From assembly GCF_013410115.1 (NCBI RefSeq), contig NZ_JACCCV010000001.1, positions 1,054,001-1,118,000 on the forward strand: a stretch of 64,000 nt of DNA, in the 5' to 3' direction. Positions 54,626-64,000 of this stretch are shown piece by piece (within the stretch, counting starts at the first letter, position 1; each line of letters opens with the position of its first letter). The notes below the pieces were generated by a model. The model worked only from the letters and a program-made list of their open reading frames with translations, was not told the DNA's origin and searched no databases. A program made the translations under genes and the position numbers. This stretch comes from Tunturiibacter gelidiferens (GTDB taxonomy: Bacteria > Acidobacteriota > Terriglobia > Terriglobales > Acidobacteriaceae).

Positions 54626-54958
54626 TTCCCGGACAAGCTTCCATTACCAATCGACCCGTATTCTTAGACGCTGGAAGTAACTTCTGGCTCTAGGAGTGCC
54701 TACCCTTGTCCTACTTAGGCGGAGGCGAGTCGTGTCCCATTTCATTTAATAATCTATTCCAAGCGCAATCGCAGCGGGCTTCGTTTGAGTACAAGCAGGC
54801 CTCCCCATTGCATTTGTGGGGCTTCCTAACAATATCCAGCGAGATTGGGGCCAAACGAGCCATCGCTATGGTGCAACTTTCGTGTAATAGGTAGTGCCGA
54901 CTCAGGAGGTTACGGTGGGTACTAAAGTTTGGTCGAAGTAACGAGCCAAGGGGACCCT
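54626..54958. other. Leader of the giant surface protein gene
   Basis: About 330 bases without a gene. It is AT-richer than its surroundings and probably contains the promoter and a long 5' leader. CCCCATTGCATTTGTGGGG (54806-54824) is a small hairpin. AAGGGGA just before 54959 is the ribosome binding site. No riboswitch could be recognised. Confidence 0.4.
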
Positions 54959-57900
54959 ATGAAGCGCTTGTCTCACCGTTCGCCTTGTTTTTCTGTCTCG
55001 GTTTTTAGAGGTATTCGCCGAACACGGGTTCTTTTCCCCCTCGTGTTGATGTCAATTCTTTCCTCCGCGGCCTTTGGAACAACGCCTAACCCAACGCCAA
55101 CTGTCACGACATTGGCAATCTCAGCGACTACGGTCGCCTATCAGACACCAATTACCTTAACGGCAACCGTTACAGCGGGAAATTCGCCAATCAGTGCCGG
55201 TTTGGTGCTTTTTTGTGAGGCGACGGCGAAATTTTGCGAAAATAACTCCGCTTTGGGCATTGCGCAACTGACCTCTCCCGCAGCAACCGCGTCCATAAAA
55301 ATCGGCAGCGGACCGATTGGAAACCACAGCTATAAAGCGGTCTTCAGAGCGAATAATATTTATGCCAGTAGTGAGTCAAATACAGTCACCTATGCAGTCA
55401 CGGGCACCTATGCTTCGACCCTGACTCTGGCATCTACAGGCTCCATCGGGAACTACAGTCTCACAGGAACAGTCGCTGGCTTTGGCTCGCTCAATACAGG
55501 CCCCACTGGTAGTATTTCGTTCCTAGACACCAGCACAAGTAACAGTTTGCTTGGTACCGAGAACCTTGTCGCATCTACGCTTTCGACAACCTTCCTCCAA
55601 AATCAGCCATTTGCCATAGGAGGCAATGGCACCACCCTGAGATCCGTGGCAATCGCGTCGGCCTATCTCGACACCGATAACAACCTAGATGTTGTCACCG
55701 GGGACGCTGCCCAAACGATCTCTGTGCTCCTTGGTAATGGAGATGGAACGTTCAAGCCGAAGGTAAACTACGCCGGCTGCGTCGTTGGTAAAGCGCTCCA
55801 GATTCTCCTCGCCGATTTCAACCGAGACGGCGTCACTGACATTGCTCTCGGCTGCTCCGATGGTACGAACGGTGGTCTTGTGATCATCCTCGGCAGTGGG
55901 GATGGTAAATTCCAGACTCCCGTTTATTATCCGACGGGCGATGTTGCAAGCATTGCCATTGGAGATTTCAATGGTGATGGTCTTCTGGATATTGCGCTCT
56001 CCAATAAGTCACAGCAAAACATCACAATCTTTATTGGTGATGGCAGCGGCAAGTTCCTGCCAGAGGCAGTACCTCTCGTTACTCCCGCTCTTGCGCATGG
56101 TGTCGTGGTTGCAGACTTTAATCTAGATGGCAAGGACGATGTAGCCTACGCAGTCAACACCGCAACCCCGAATAGTTCGTTGTCAGATCTCTACCTCGCT
56201 CTCGGAAACGGTGATGGCACATTCCAACTCCCGACTTCTCCCGTCGCCACCCAGATAGGCGAATTTCTTACCGCTGGCGATACAAACGCCGACGACTTTC
56301 CAGACATTATTTCGAGTACGATCACGCGACCGGGAAGCGGCAACAATATTGGAAACAGCCTTTTTGTGCTTCTTGGAGATGGAAAGGGAGATTTCACGAC
56401 GACGACCTATGTGTCTGACATTCCCTCGGATCCCCACCTTGCCGACGTAAATGGCGATGGAATCCCTGACATCATCGCAGGAGGTAGTACCGGTGCTCTC
56501 GTATATCAGGGCAATGGCGATGGAACTTTTCAGAACTATCAGGAGCCTGGCATAGGTGGCTTCGCCCTCACGTACGCTGTAAATGCCGGAGACTATAACA
56601 ACGACGGCAACGCTGATCTCATCGGAACTGATGCGGACACACCTCGCGCTGCTGTTTCGCTGAGTCAGGTCCAACAGACATCTGTCGCCTCCGCCCTCAC
56701 TCATGTCGCTGTCTTTCCACTTGGCAGTGGCGTTCATCAAGTGGATGCGAGTTATTCTGGTGACTCCATTTACATAGGCAGCCTCTCAGCCACAGTCCCA
56801 CTCACTGCGGCGCCTGTAAATACCACACTCACTTTGACGGCATCTTCAACTTCAGCAATTTTGCCTGGACAGTCTGTAGTGTTGACCGCTGTCCTGTCTC
56901 CCTACACAGTCGGACCACCGACTACAACAACTGACACTGAGTCTGTTAAGTTCTTCACCGGAACTACCTTGCTTGGTTCCGGAAAGCTTGTGAAAGGAGT
57001 AGCCACCCTGACGACAACTGCGTTGCCGATAGGAGCCGACGCCCTCACTGCTACATTCGCTGGAGACTCAAACTACAACCCCAGTAATTCGAACATGGTA
57101 ACTGCGACAGTTTCTAATGTTCTGCTGAGTTCTTCGCCAAACCCATCAACTTATTTGCAATCTGTTACCTTCACAGGAACCGTAGCTACCGGAAAAACTG
57201 GGACGATAACCTTCTTCGATGGCACGAAGAGCATCGGCAGCGGCGTCATATCGGGAGGCACCGCCACACTCACAACTTCTAGCCTTTCGGGGGGTGCGCA
57301 TAACATCACAGCACAATATAGTTCTAGCAAATCCCCTGTCCTGGTTCAGGTTGTCAATAAGGCAACACCAACTGTAAGTGTCACGACCTCTGGGCCCAGC
57401 AACTACGGCGACACTGTTACGATCACAGCTTCGGTCCCCGCCGACGCGACTGGCACAATTGTCTTTACGAGCGGTAGTATCGCCCTTGGCTCTGGAACCA
57501 TCACGAGTGGCACCGTATCAGTAACTACGAAGCTGCTGACACCGCCAAGCGATCTCATCACGGCCGCTTACAGTGGTGATGGCAACTACAACTCTGCTAT
57601 AGGAACCACTCTGCAGACGGTGGCTAAAGACAGCCCCACATCGACTCTGACTTCCTCCGCAAATCCGTCCCTACCCGGAGGTCCAGTCACCTTCACAGAT
57701 ACGTTGTCAGCAAACCTATCTGGTACGGTCTCATTTGCGAGCGGTTCAACCCCTCTTGGGAGTGCAATACTGGCGAACGGTGTCGCCACATTCACGACCT
57801 CGACGCTTCCACTTGGTAATAATCTCATTACTGCCACATATGGTGGAGACGGAGATGACAATGCTTCCACCTCTACCTTGACTCAAGTCGTTGCGAAGTT

Positions 57901-60900
57901 GAGTCCTGCGGTGACAGTTACTACTTCCGGTTCGAGCATCTACGGCCATTCGGTCGCGATCACTGCGTCCGTGCCGCCCGGTCCGACCGGCACGATCACG
58001 CTAACCAGCGGCGGCGTCACCCTGGGATCAGGCGCAGTCACTTCAACTTCTGGAGCAGTGACGATATCGACCACGATATTGCCGGTAGGAAGTGATCTGA
58101 TCACGGCAAACTACAGTGGAGACAACGTTAACAATCCGGCGACAGGAGCGACTACTCAGACGGTAACGAAGGCAACTCCTATTGAGACGCTCTCTTCTTC
58201 GATCAATCCATCTGCTGCGAACCAGTCAGTGGTCTTTACCGCGTCTGTTCCTTCCAATGCAACCGGTACAGTGACCTTCACTAACGGGTCGACTGTTCTG
58301 GGCACCTCAACCTTGATCAGCGGGATAGCGACGGTAAGCAGTACAGTCTTGCCGATCGGTTCCGATACGATCACCGCGACCTACAACGGCGATACGAACA
58401 ACAACACCGCGACGGCGACTCTGACCCAGATAGTAAATAAGGCGACTCCGACAGTGGTTGTAACTACCTCCGGTTCGAGCACGTATGGCGGTCCTGTCAC
58501 GATCACGGCGACGGTGCCCCCTGGTACCACTGGCACAATAACGATCACCAGTGGAGGAATGACGCTGGGCTCTGGAACAGTAAATCCGACAACCGGAACT
58601 GTAACCGTCAGCACGACGACTCTGCCTGTTGGCAGTGATCCCATCACTGCTTCTTATGGTGGCGATACGAATGACAACCCAGCCACCGGCACTACCACGC
58701 AAAGCGTGACCAAGGCCACTCCGATAGTAACTCTAACCTCCTCTGCCAACCCATCTGCGGTGAATCAGTCTGTGACCTTTACCGCTTCGCTTCCATCTGG
58801 CGTAACGGGCACGATGACCTTTACCAGTGGTGCAACTCTCCTCGGAACCTCAACGATAACGAGCGGAGCAGCAACCATCTCCACCTCCACCCTGCCGGCA
58901 GGAAGCGACACGATCACTGCTACCTACAGCGGCGATACCAACTACAACGCCGCAACAGCTAGCCTCACCCAGTCGGTCGGAAAAAATACGCCGCCCGTAA
59001 CGGTGACAACCTCTGGATCTAGCACCTATGGTGGTTCGGTCACGATCACGACGACTGTTCCCCCTGGCACAACCGGCACAATTACTGTTACTAGCGGCGG
59101 CCTAACTCTTGGTTCAGGAACAGTGAATCCCACAACCGGAACGGTGACGATTACTACGACCACACTTCCGGTAGGTAATGATCCAATTACAGCTTCCTAC
59201 GGGGGCGATACAAACAACAACCCAGCCACCGGCACCACCACCCAGACTGTGACCAAGGCCTCTCCTCAAGAAACCCTTTCCTCGTCGATCAACCCATCCG
59301 CCGCCAATCAGTCAGTTGTCTTCACGGCATCTCTTCCGTCGAACGCAGCCGGAACAGTAACCTTCACCAGCGGATCGGTTGTTCTGGGCACATCCGTATT
59401 AGTGAATGGGATAACTACTGTAAGCACTTCGACGCTCCCGATAGGTTCTGATCAGATCACCGCTACGTACAATGGCGATGCGAACAATAACTCTACAACC
59501 GCAACTCTGACACAGACAGTTAGCAAAGCTACGCCGACGGTCATTGTCACTACGTCTGGTTCGAGCACCTACGGCAATCCGGTCACGATTACGACGACTG
59601 TACCTCCTGGCACAACCGGCACAATAACGGTCACCAGTGGAGGCGAGACGTTGGGATCTGGCACAGTTAATCCCACGACCGGAACGGTAACAATCACCAC
59701 AACGACGCTTCCGGTTGGTAGTAATCCGATCACAGCCTCCTATGGTGGCGATTCGAACGACAATCCCGCGACCGGTTCAACTACCCAAACTGTGACAAAG
59801 GCAACTCCTACAGTAAATCTGACATCTTCCACCAACCCGTCTGCTGTGAATCAAGCTGTAACTTTCACAGCCATGCTTCCGACCAGCGTAACTGGGACAG
59901 TGACCTTCACGAGCGGTTCGAACATCCTTGGATCGTCAGCCCTGACCAACGGCATGGCAACAGTAATTAGTTCTACGCTTCCGAGCGGGAGTAATACGAT
60001 CACAGCCACTTACGGTGGTGATGTTAATTACAACACCGCGACGGCAACTCTTATTCAGTCAGTTGGTAAGACGACTCCGACAGTGGTTGTTACTACCTCC
60101 GGTTCGAGCACGTATGGAAGTCCTGTCACGATCACGGCGACGGTGCCCCCTGGTACCACTGGCACGATAACGATCACCAGTGGAGGAACGACGCTGGGCT
60201 CTGGAACAGTAAATCCGACAACCGGAACTGTAACCGTCAGCACGACGACTCTGCCTGTTGGCAGTGATCCCATCACTGCTTCTTATGGTGGCGATACGAA
60301 TGACAACCCAGCCACCGGCACTACCACGCAAAGCGTGACCAAGGCCACTCCGATAGTAACTCTAACCTCCTCTGCCAACCCATCTGCGGTGAATCAGTCT
60401 GTGACCTTTACCGCTTCGCTTCCATCTGGCGTAACGGGCACGATGACCTTTACCAGTGGTGCAACTCTCCTCGGAACCTCAACGATAACGAGCGGAGCAG
60501 CAACCATCTCCACCTCCACCCTGCCGGCAGGAAGCGACACGATCACTGCTACCTACAGCGGCGATACCAACTACAACGCCGCAACAGCTAGCCTCACCCA
60601 GTCGGTCGGAAAAAATACGCCGATCTTGCCCCCGCCCGTTGTGTCGTCGTCTAACCTACCCATCGATACACCTGAGACTATTACCGAGACAGTCCCGACA
60701 GGGGTGACGGGTACAGTTACTTTTTCTGACGGCATAACTCCATTAGGGTCAGCGACCATTGTGAATGGAGTTGCAACTCTTACCGTTCCATCGCTGCCGC
60801 TCGGAGTTGATCCCATTACTGCAGCCACCTCTGGAGACGCGAATAATAATCCGGCTACGTCGCCACCTACTCTAGTAACAGTAGGAAAGACAGCCACAGT

Positions 60901-61999
60901 TGTAACTCTGACGTCGTCGACTAATCCATCGGCAGTTAGTCAGCCTATAACCTTCTCCGCGGTCGTACATCCTGGGGCAACTGGTTTGGTGATCTTCCTC
61001 GACGGTTCTACCACTCTGGGCACTGGAGTAGTCAATATCTCAGGAGTCGCAACCTTTTCCACATCGACATTGACGATTGGGTCTCACCCCATCACTGCAT
61101 CCTACGGGGGGGACTCGAGCTATAGTTCATCCATCTCCTCGGTGTTAGTACAGGTCATCAGTAAGATCCCGACTATTATCACGATTACCGAAAGCACACC
61201 TGCCCAACTGATCAAGACTGGAATAACCTTTACGGCAAACGTCACGGCTTCTAGTCCTAACGCAACGGGCACGGTAACCTTCTTAGATGGTACGACCGTA
61301 TTGGGAACGACTTCGCTTACCTCAAACGGAGGTGTCGCGGTGTCGCTCAACACGAATGCGAATGCGGCCCTGCTCACCGCGAATCTGGCAATGGGGACAC
61401 ATCAGATCGTAGCGGTGTATTCCGGAGACAGCACCTTCGCATCCAGCACGTCAGCTCCCGCGAACGACATTGTGGAAGACTTCACAAACACAAATAGTGG
61501 TCCCGCTAGCCAGAATGTCTTTCCGGGCGCGGCGACAAGCTATAACTTTAGCCTCGCTCCCATAAGCGCGACAACCTTCCTCAATGATGTGACAGTCACG
61601 GTCACAGGCTTGCCACCGGGTTCAACCTATACTTTTACTCCATCTGCCATCGCAGCTGGTAGTGGCCCCACGGGAGTGGTTCTCAACTTGCAAACCAGCA
61701 GTTCTCTCAGTGCGCGAAATTACTCACCCCAAGGACCTATTTCATCAAAGAATGAACTGTCAGTCGCACTCGGAATGCTTAGCCTTCTCGGCCTCGGAAC
61801 AATGCGGACACTTCGAAAGAAGATGCCTCGTACTTTGATGCTGGCCCTCCTGACGCTCGGTTCTCTTCTGCCAATCGCCGCACTTAGTGGCTGCGCAGGC
61901 GGGTATTTCACTCTCACCCCCACGACCTACACCGTCACGGTAACCGGTATCGAAGGTACCGTCCAACATGCGGCAACCGCCACTTTGATTGTGCAGTAG
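54959..61999 (+). CDS. Giant exported protein with FG-GAP and Ig-like repeats
   Basis: A 2346-aa secreted or surface protein. Signal peptide: residues about 24-42 (VLFPLVLMSILSSAAFG). An Ig-like domain comes first (about 45-215), then six FG-GAP/VCBS repeats at about 240-560, each with a calcium-binding loop such as ADFNRDGVTDIAL, GDFNGDGLLDIAL or ADVNGDGIPDIIA, which should form a beta-propeller. From about 620 to 2220 come some seventeen Ig-like (Big3/5-type) repeats of about 90 residues ending ITATYxGDxNxNxAT. Near residue 2270 lie a hydrophobic segment with basic residues and ALSGCAGGYF, then a last strand block. Two 552-bp stretches are almost identical. An adhesion or matrix role is inferred. 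The outer-membrane barrel gene starts 10 bases later. Confidence 0.87.
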   Translation: MKRLSHRSPCFSVSVFRGIRRTRVLFPLVLMSILSSAAFGTTPNPTPTVTTLAISATTVAYQTPITLTATVTAGNSPISAGLVLFCEATAKFCENNSALGIAQLTSPAATASIKIGSGPIGNHSYKAVFRANNIYASSESNTVTYAVTGTYASTLTLASTGSIGNYSLTGTVAGFGSLNTGPTGSISFLDTSTSNSLLGTENLVASTLSTTFLQNQPFAIGGNGTTLRSVAIASAYLDTDNNLDVVTGDAAQTISVLLGNGDGTFKPKVNYAGCVVGKALQILLADFNRDGVTDIALGCSDGTNGGLVIILGSGDGKFQTPVYYPTGDVASIAIGDFNGDGLLDIALSNKSQQNITIFIGDGSGKFLPEAVPLVTPALAHGVVVADFNLDGKDDVAYAVNTATPNSSLSDLYLALGNGDGTFQLPTSPVATQIGEFLTAGDTNADDFPDIISSTITRPGSGNNIGNSLFVLLGDGKGDFTTTTYVSDIPSDPHLADVNGDGIPDIIAGGSTGALVYQGNGDGTFQNYQEPGIGGFALTYAVNAGDYNNDGNADLIGTDADTPRAAVSLSQVQQTSVASALTHVAVFPLGSGVHQVDASYSGDSIYIGSLSATVPLTAAPVNTTLTLTASSTSAILPGQSVVLTAVLSPYTVGPPTTTTDTESVKFFTGTTLLGSGKLVKGVATLTTTALPIGADALTATFAGDSNYNPSNSNMVTATVSNVLLSSSPNPSTYLQSVTFTGTVATGKTGTITFFDGTKSIGSGVISGGTATLTTSSLSGGAHNITAQYSSSKSPVLVQVVNKATPTVSVTTSGPSNYGDTVTITASVPADATGTIVFTSGSIALGSGTITSGTVSVTTKLLTPPSDLITAAYSGDGNYNSAIGTTLQTVAKDSPTSTLTSSANPSLPGGPVTFTDTLSANLSGTVSFASGSTPLGSAILANGVATFTTSTLPLGNNLITATYGGDGDDNASTSTLTQVVAKLSPAVTVTTSGSSIYGHSVAITASVPPGPTGTITLTSGGVTLGSGAVTSTSGAVTISTTILPVGSDLITANYSGDNVNNPATGATTQTVTKATPIETLSSSINPSAANQSVVFTASVPSNATGTVTFTNGSTVLGTSTLISGIATVSSTVLPIGSDTITATYNGDTNNNTATATLTQIVNKATPTVVVTTSGSSTYGGPVTITATVPPGTTGTITITSGGMTLGSGTVNPTTGTVTVSTTTLPVGSDPITASYGGDTNDNPATGTTTQSVTKATPIVTLTSSANPSAVNQSVTFTASLPSGVTGTMTFTSGATLLGTSTITSGAATISTSTLPAGSDTITATYSGDTNYNAATASLTQSVGKNTPPVTVTTSGSSTYGGSVTITTTVPPGTTGTITVTSGGLTLGSGTVNPTTGTVTITTTTLPVGNDPITASYGGDTNNNPATGTTTQTVTKASPQETLSSSINPSAANQSVVFTASLPSNAAGTVTFTSGSVVLGTSVLVNGITTVSTSTLPIGSDQITATYNGDANNNSTTATLTQTVSKATPTVIVTTSGSSTYGNPVTITTTVPPGTTGTITVTSGGETLGSGTVNPTTGTVTITTTTLPVGSNPITASYGGDSNDNPATGSTTQTVTKATPTVNLTSSTNPSAVNQAVTFTAMLPTSVTGTVTFTSGSNILGSSALTNGMATVISSTLPSGSNTITATYGGDVNYNTATATLIQSVGKTTPTVVVTTSGSSTYGSPVTITATVPPGTTGTITITSGGTTLGSGTVNPTTGTVTVSTTTLPVGSDPITASYGGDTNDNPATGTTTQSVTKATPIVTLTSSANPSAVNQSVTFTASLPSGVTGTMTFTSGATLLGTSTITSGAATISTSTLPAGSDTITATYSGDTNYNAATASLTQSVGKNTPILPPPVVSSSNLPIDTPETITETVPTGVTGTVTFSDGITPLGSATIVNGVATLTVPSLPLGVDPITAATSGDANNNPATSPPTLVTVGKTATVVTLTSSTNPSAVSQPITFSAVVHPGATGLVIFLDGSTTLGTGVVNISGVATFSTSTLTIGSHPITASYGGDSSYSSSISSVLVQVISKIPTIITITESTPAQLIKTGITFTANVTASSPNATGTVTFLDGTTVLGTTSLTSNGGVAVSLNTNANAALLTANLAMGTHQIVAVYSGDSTFASSTSAPANDIVEDFTNTNSGPASQNVFPGAATSYNFSLAPISATTFLNDVTVTVTGLPPGSTYTFTPSAIAAGSGPTGVVLNLQTSSSLSARNYSPQGPISSKNELSVALGMLSLLGLGTMRTLRKKMPRTLMLALLTLGSLLPIAALSGCAGGYFTLTPTTYTVTVTGIEGTVQHAATATLIVQ
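58442..58993 (+). repeat. 552-bp near-identical internal repeat, copy 1
   Basis: Two Ig-like units. The DNA is identical to copy 2, exactly 1629 bases downstream, except for about eight substitutions in the first 120 bases. Other Ig units in the gene are far more diverged, so this pair reflects recent duplication or gene conversion. Confidence 0.9.
60071..60622 (+). repeat. 552-bp near-identical internal repeat, copy 2
   Basis: Partner of 58442-58993; identity ends sharply after AAAAAATACGCCG at 60610-60622. The offset of 1629 bases is a multiple of three, so recombination between copies would keep the frame. Confidence 0.9.
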
Positions 62000-62009
62000 G
62001 AGAAGGATG

Positions 62010-62594
62010 ATGCATCTTCGAAGCGTCCTGTTAGTGGCACTTCTATCCGTTTTGTCCGGGATTCTGCATGCCCAGGCCATATCCATGGGCGGGATTCACG
62101 ACGACATACCTCGATTCGAGCTCGGAGCCAACTATAACTATTTCCATGCGAACGCCCCTCCAGGCCAATGCGGCTGCTTCTCGCTGAGCGGAGGCAGCGG
62201 AACAATACTCATGAACGTGACCCCGAGGTGGGCCGCTGTAGCGGATATTGCTGTTGCGCATGCTAACCAGGTGGACAACACTTCTCAGAACATCACCATC
62301 GTCAACTATCTCTTTGGTGCGCGATACACTCGCCGCAACTCAAGTAGATTTGTTCCTTACGGGGAAGCGCTGTTTGGCGGCGCGAAGGAGGATGTTAACT
62401 TTCAGTTCACCATCAATCGCAACTCGTTTGGCCTGGCAGCAGGAGGAGGCGTAAGCGCACAACTTAAGCGACGATTGGGTGTTACCCTGGCTCAATTTGA
62501 CTATGTCTACACCCAGATCCCGAACGCTAAGAACGATCGCCAAAACAATATCCGAGTAAGTACCGGCGTCACCTATAACTTTGGTTTCAAGTAG
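62010..62594 (+). CDS. Outer-membrane beta-barrel protein (OmpA/OmpW-like)
   Basis: A 194-aa exported protein. The signal peptide is residues 1-22 (ending ILHAQ). Eight amphipathic strands can be traced, for example RFELGANYNYFHANA, WAAVADIAVAHANQV, TIVNYLFGARYTRRN, RFVPYGEALFGGAKEDV, and the terminal strand VSTGVTYNFGFK. This fits a small eight-stranded barrel. AGGAG sits seven bases before the ATG at 62010; an ATG three bases earlier is equally possible. It follows the giant repeat protein by ten bases, so the two are co-expressed and may cooperate in surface display. A two-Cys CGCF pair lies in the first loop. Confidence 0.88.
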   Translation: MHLRSVLLVALLSVLSGILHAQAISMGGIHDDIPRFELGANYNYFHANAPPGQCGCFSLSGGSGTILMNVTPRWAAVADIAVAHANQVDNTSQNITIVNYLFGARYTRRNSSRFVPYGEALFGGAKEDVNFQFTINRNSFGLAAGGGVSAQLKRRLGVTLAQFDYVYTQIPNAKNDRQNNIRVSTGVTYNFGFK

Positions 62595-62823
62595 CTTGAC
62601 ATCTGTCGATTTTAAGTACTTCTGCTTTACCAATTCAATCATGTAGTCTATCCGTGCACCCCTTACTCACTAATGGGACACAACTAAATTAGTGATCTCG
62701 TTGACCTGACTAGCAATGTCGTTCTAGGTAGGATTCGCCAAAAAGATCTTACCGAGCAGGTGACCGTACCAAGCGATCCGCCAGATTAAACTACAATTGA
62801 TACCGAAGGTAGGTCTTTTCGGA

Positions 62824-64000
62824 TCAGCTTCGGATGCCTTTGTAGCGAAATCCATACACAACCGAGCCCGCTGCCAGGATCAGCCCGGCTGTCCGCATCT
62901 CTCGCAGGAAGTTCGGTCGTGAAAAGAGGATGAAGACAAATCCACCCAGCGCCAGCAGCACAGGCAGCGGATACGCTGGCATCCGGAACCCTCGCGTCTT
63001 GCGCTCGCGGCGGTGCTTTGGTAGCAACGCGGCTGTTCCCTGTAGTAGGAATTGAAACAAAATGCGAATCACTACAAGAGTCGTGATGACTTCCTGCAAC
63101 CTGAAGATGCAGCACGTCAGTGTTATGCCACCGAGGGTCAAAAGGGAATGCATTGGGACTCGATGTTTCGGGTGTACCGCGCCAAACCATGAAGGGAAGT
63201 TACCATCTCGTGCAGCAGCGAAAGGGATACGCGAGTATCCGAGCAATAACGCAAACACAGATGCAAGTGCTGCCAGAGCGATTAGCAGAACGATCACTCC
63301 GGCGGCAGTATGCCCATACAGCTTCTCCATGAAGACGGCCATAGTAAACGTACGGGCGTGGCTGTCGCTGTACTGTGCCATCTCTCGCCATGGGAGCACG
63401 CCGAGAACGCTAATGTTCATCAGCACGTACAGAGTTGCGACAAGACCGATTGAGCCGAGCACTGCGCGGGGGATGGTTTTTGCGGGGTCGCGGACCTCGG
63501 CGCCTAGGAAGCAGACCCCGTAATAACCCCAATAATCGTAGGCTGAGATCAGCATTCCAGCGCCGAGGCCCGCGAAGAATGCATGGTTGATGTGAAAGGC
63601 ACCGGGCGGAAAGTCGAAGGCTAGACGAGGGCTGAAGTGCATAAATCCAACCACGATCAATAACACCAACGTGAGACCTACAACGACTCCGAGCCAGCGT
63701 GCGATTCGACCGATGGCGAAGATGCTCCGGTGCAGAATGACCAGGGCAGCAGCGCATGCACTCATCGCAATCAGCGTCTGTCCGCTTAGTACTACTGGAA
63801 CCCCAAAAAGCGATGCGGATGCAAAAGGGTGGCCCGCGTTTGGAAGAAAGAAGGAGACGTATTGTGCGAATCCGATGCATCCTGAGGCGATCGAGAGTGG
63901 CGCGCTGATCAGTACCTGCCACGCGTAGAGAAAAGAAAACGCCCGGCCCCAGGTCTTCTCTCCATAGAGGTGCTTTAGGTAGGCGTAGGAGCCGCCGGCC
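62824..64000 (-). CDS. APC-superfamily amino acid permease, 5' end beyond the window
   Basis: The last 392 codons are present; the frame stays open to the window edge and its first readable residues are GGSYAYLKHLYGEKTWGRAF, the consensus region after helix 2 of APC permeases. Further matches: GAGMLISAYDYWGYYGVCFLGAEVRDPAKTIPRAV (helix 6 and loop) and GYSRIPFAAARDGNFPSWFGAVHPKHRVP (helix 8-9 loop), typical of LAT/GadC-like amino acid transporters. About ten membrane spans are visible. An inner ATG at 63765 is not the true start because conserved sequence continues upstream. Substrate unknown. The 229 bases before 62824 show no gene. Confidence 0.88.
   Translation of the reverse strand, partial: AGGSYAYLKHLYGEKTWGRAFSFLYAWQVLISAPLSIASGCIGFAQYVSFFLPNAGHPFASASLFGVPVVLSGQTLIAMSACAAALVILHRSIFAIGRIARWLGVVVGLTLVLLIVVGFMHFSPRLAFDFPPGAFHINHAFFAGLGAGMLISAYDYWGYYGVCFLGAEVRDPAKTIPRAVLGSIGLVATLYVLMNISVLGVLPWREMAQYSDSHARTFTMAVFMEKLYGHTAAGVIVLLIALAALASVFALLLGYSRIPFAAARDGNFPSWFGAVHPKHRVPMHSLLTLGGITLTCCIFRLQEVITTLVVIRILFQFLLQGTAALLPKHRRERKTRGFRMPAYPLPVLLALGGFVFILFSRPNFLREMRTAGLILAAGSVVYGFRYKGIRS

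Noticed and set aside
54706..54894. 62-aa frame in the leader of the giant gene
   Set aside because: No ribosome binding site and unlike a protein; probably part of the 5' leader.
57000..61100. Regularly repeated DNA, considered as a CRISPR-like or satellite array
   Set aside because: The repeats are in-frame Ig-like coding units of about 270 bases within one open frame, not short repeats with unique spacers.

Overview
The window looks like a chromosomal segment from a soil-type acidobacterium of the Terriglobia group (Granulicella, Edaphobacter or Terriglobus-like). This is an inference from several things seen together: moderately GC-rich DNA, two large TonB-dependent receptors with an N-terminal carboxypeptidase-regulatory-like domain, a giant FG-GAP/Ig-like repeat protein, Tat-exported carbohydrate enzymes, and dispersed intergenic repeats of a type I associate with these genomes. 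There are no rRNA genes, intact tRNAs, CRISPR arrays, insertion sequences or phage modules.

Layout. 0.4-1.7 kb: a lactate/sialate-type MFS carrier (-). 2.4-6.4 kb: a 1325-aa protein with a ligand-binding-like exported half and about ten membrane spans (+). 6.5-12.2 kb (-): an ECF sigma factor, its zinc-finger anti-sigma factor, an unknown 272-aa protein, a TPR-CHAT (caspase-like) protein with its His/Cys dyad intact, two small unknown proteins and an MliC-like lysozyme inhibitor. 12.6-22.9 kb: a complete reductive pyrimidine catabolic set (carbamoyl-amide hydrolase, PreT, PreA, dihydropyrimidinase, NCS1 permease, class III aminotransferase, and the convergent methylmalonate/malonate-semialdehyde dehydrogenase). 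23.2-26.2 kb: a penicillin-acylase-family hydrolase and a FadR-type GntR regulator. 26.9-34.4 kb: two Oar-like TonB-dependent receptors, each followed by a strong terminator. 34.8-43.3 kb: a Tat-exported GH1 beta-glucosidase, a membrane-anchored MutS-like ATPase, and the electron-transfer flavoprotein module etfB-etfA-etfD. 43.4-46.9 kb: an HSL-type esterase, a small membrane protein, an RlpA-like protein and signal peptidase I. 47.6-54.6 kb: an amino-sugar locus (lactonase, NanE, NagP-like MFS, NagR-like GntR, NagA, SIS-type deaminase). 55.0-62.6 kb: a 2346-aa FG-GAP/Ig-like surface protein and an outer-membrane barrel protein. 62.8-64 kb: an APC permease that runs off the end.

How it fits together. 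The pyrimidine cluster would import uracil/thymine, reduce the ring (PreTA), open it (dihydropyrimidinase), remove the carbamoyl group, transaminate beta-alanine or beta-aminoisobutyrate, and oxidise the semialdehyde to acetyl- or propionyl-CoA. The amino-sugar locus would move GlcNAc across the inner membrane, deacetylate GlcNAc-6-P and deaminate GlcN-6-P; no kinase is present. A shared GntR-type operator motif lies upstream of the NagP gene, the gntR gene and in the nagA/SIS divergent region, and a fourth copy lies about 285 bp upstream of the first TonB receptor more than 20 kb away. This suggests one regulon covering outer- and inner-membrane uptake. The etf promoter contains a TetR-type palindrome like those of fatty-acid-degradation repressors.

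Most unusual items: the sigma/anti-sigma/CHAT locus facing a large receptor-like membrane protein; a roughly 100-bp multi-hairpin element present twice with compensatory stem changes; a MutS-family ATPase with predicted membrane anchors; and an EtfD with a long tail carrying four [ER]RKKW-x-P-K motifs.
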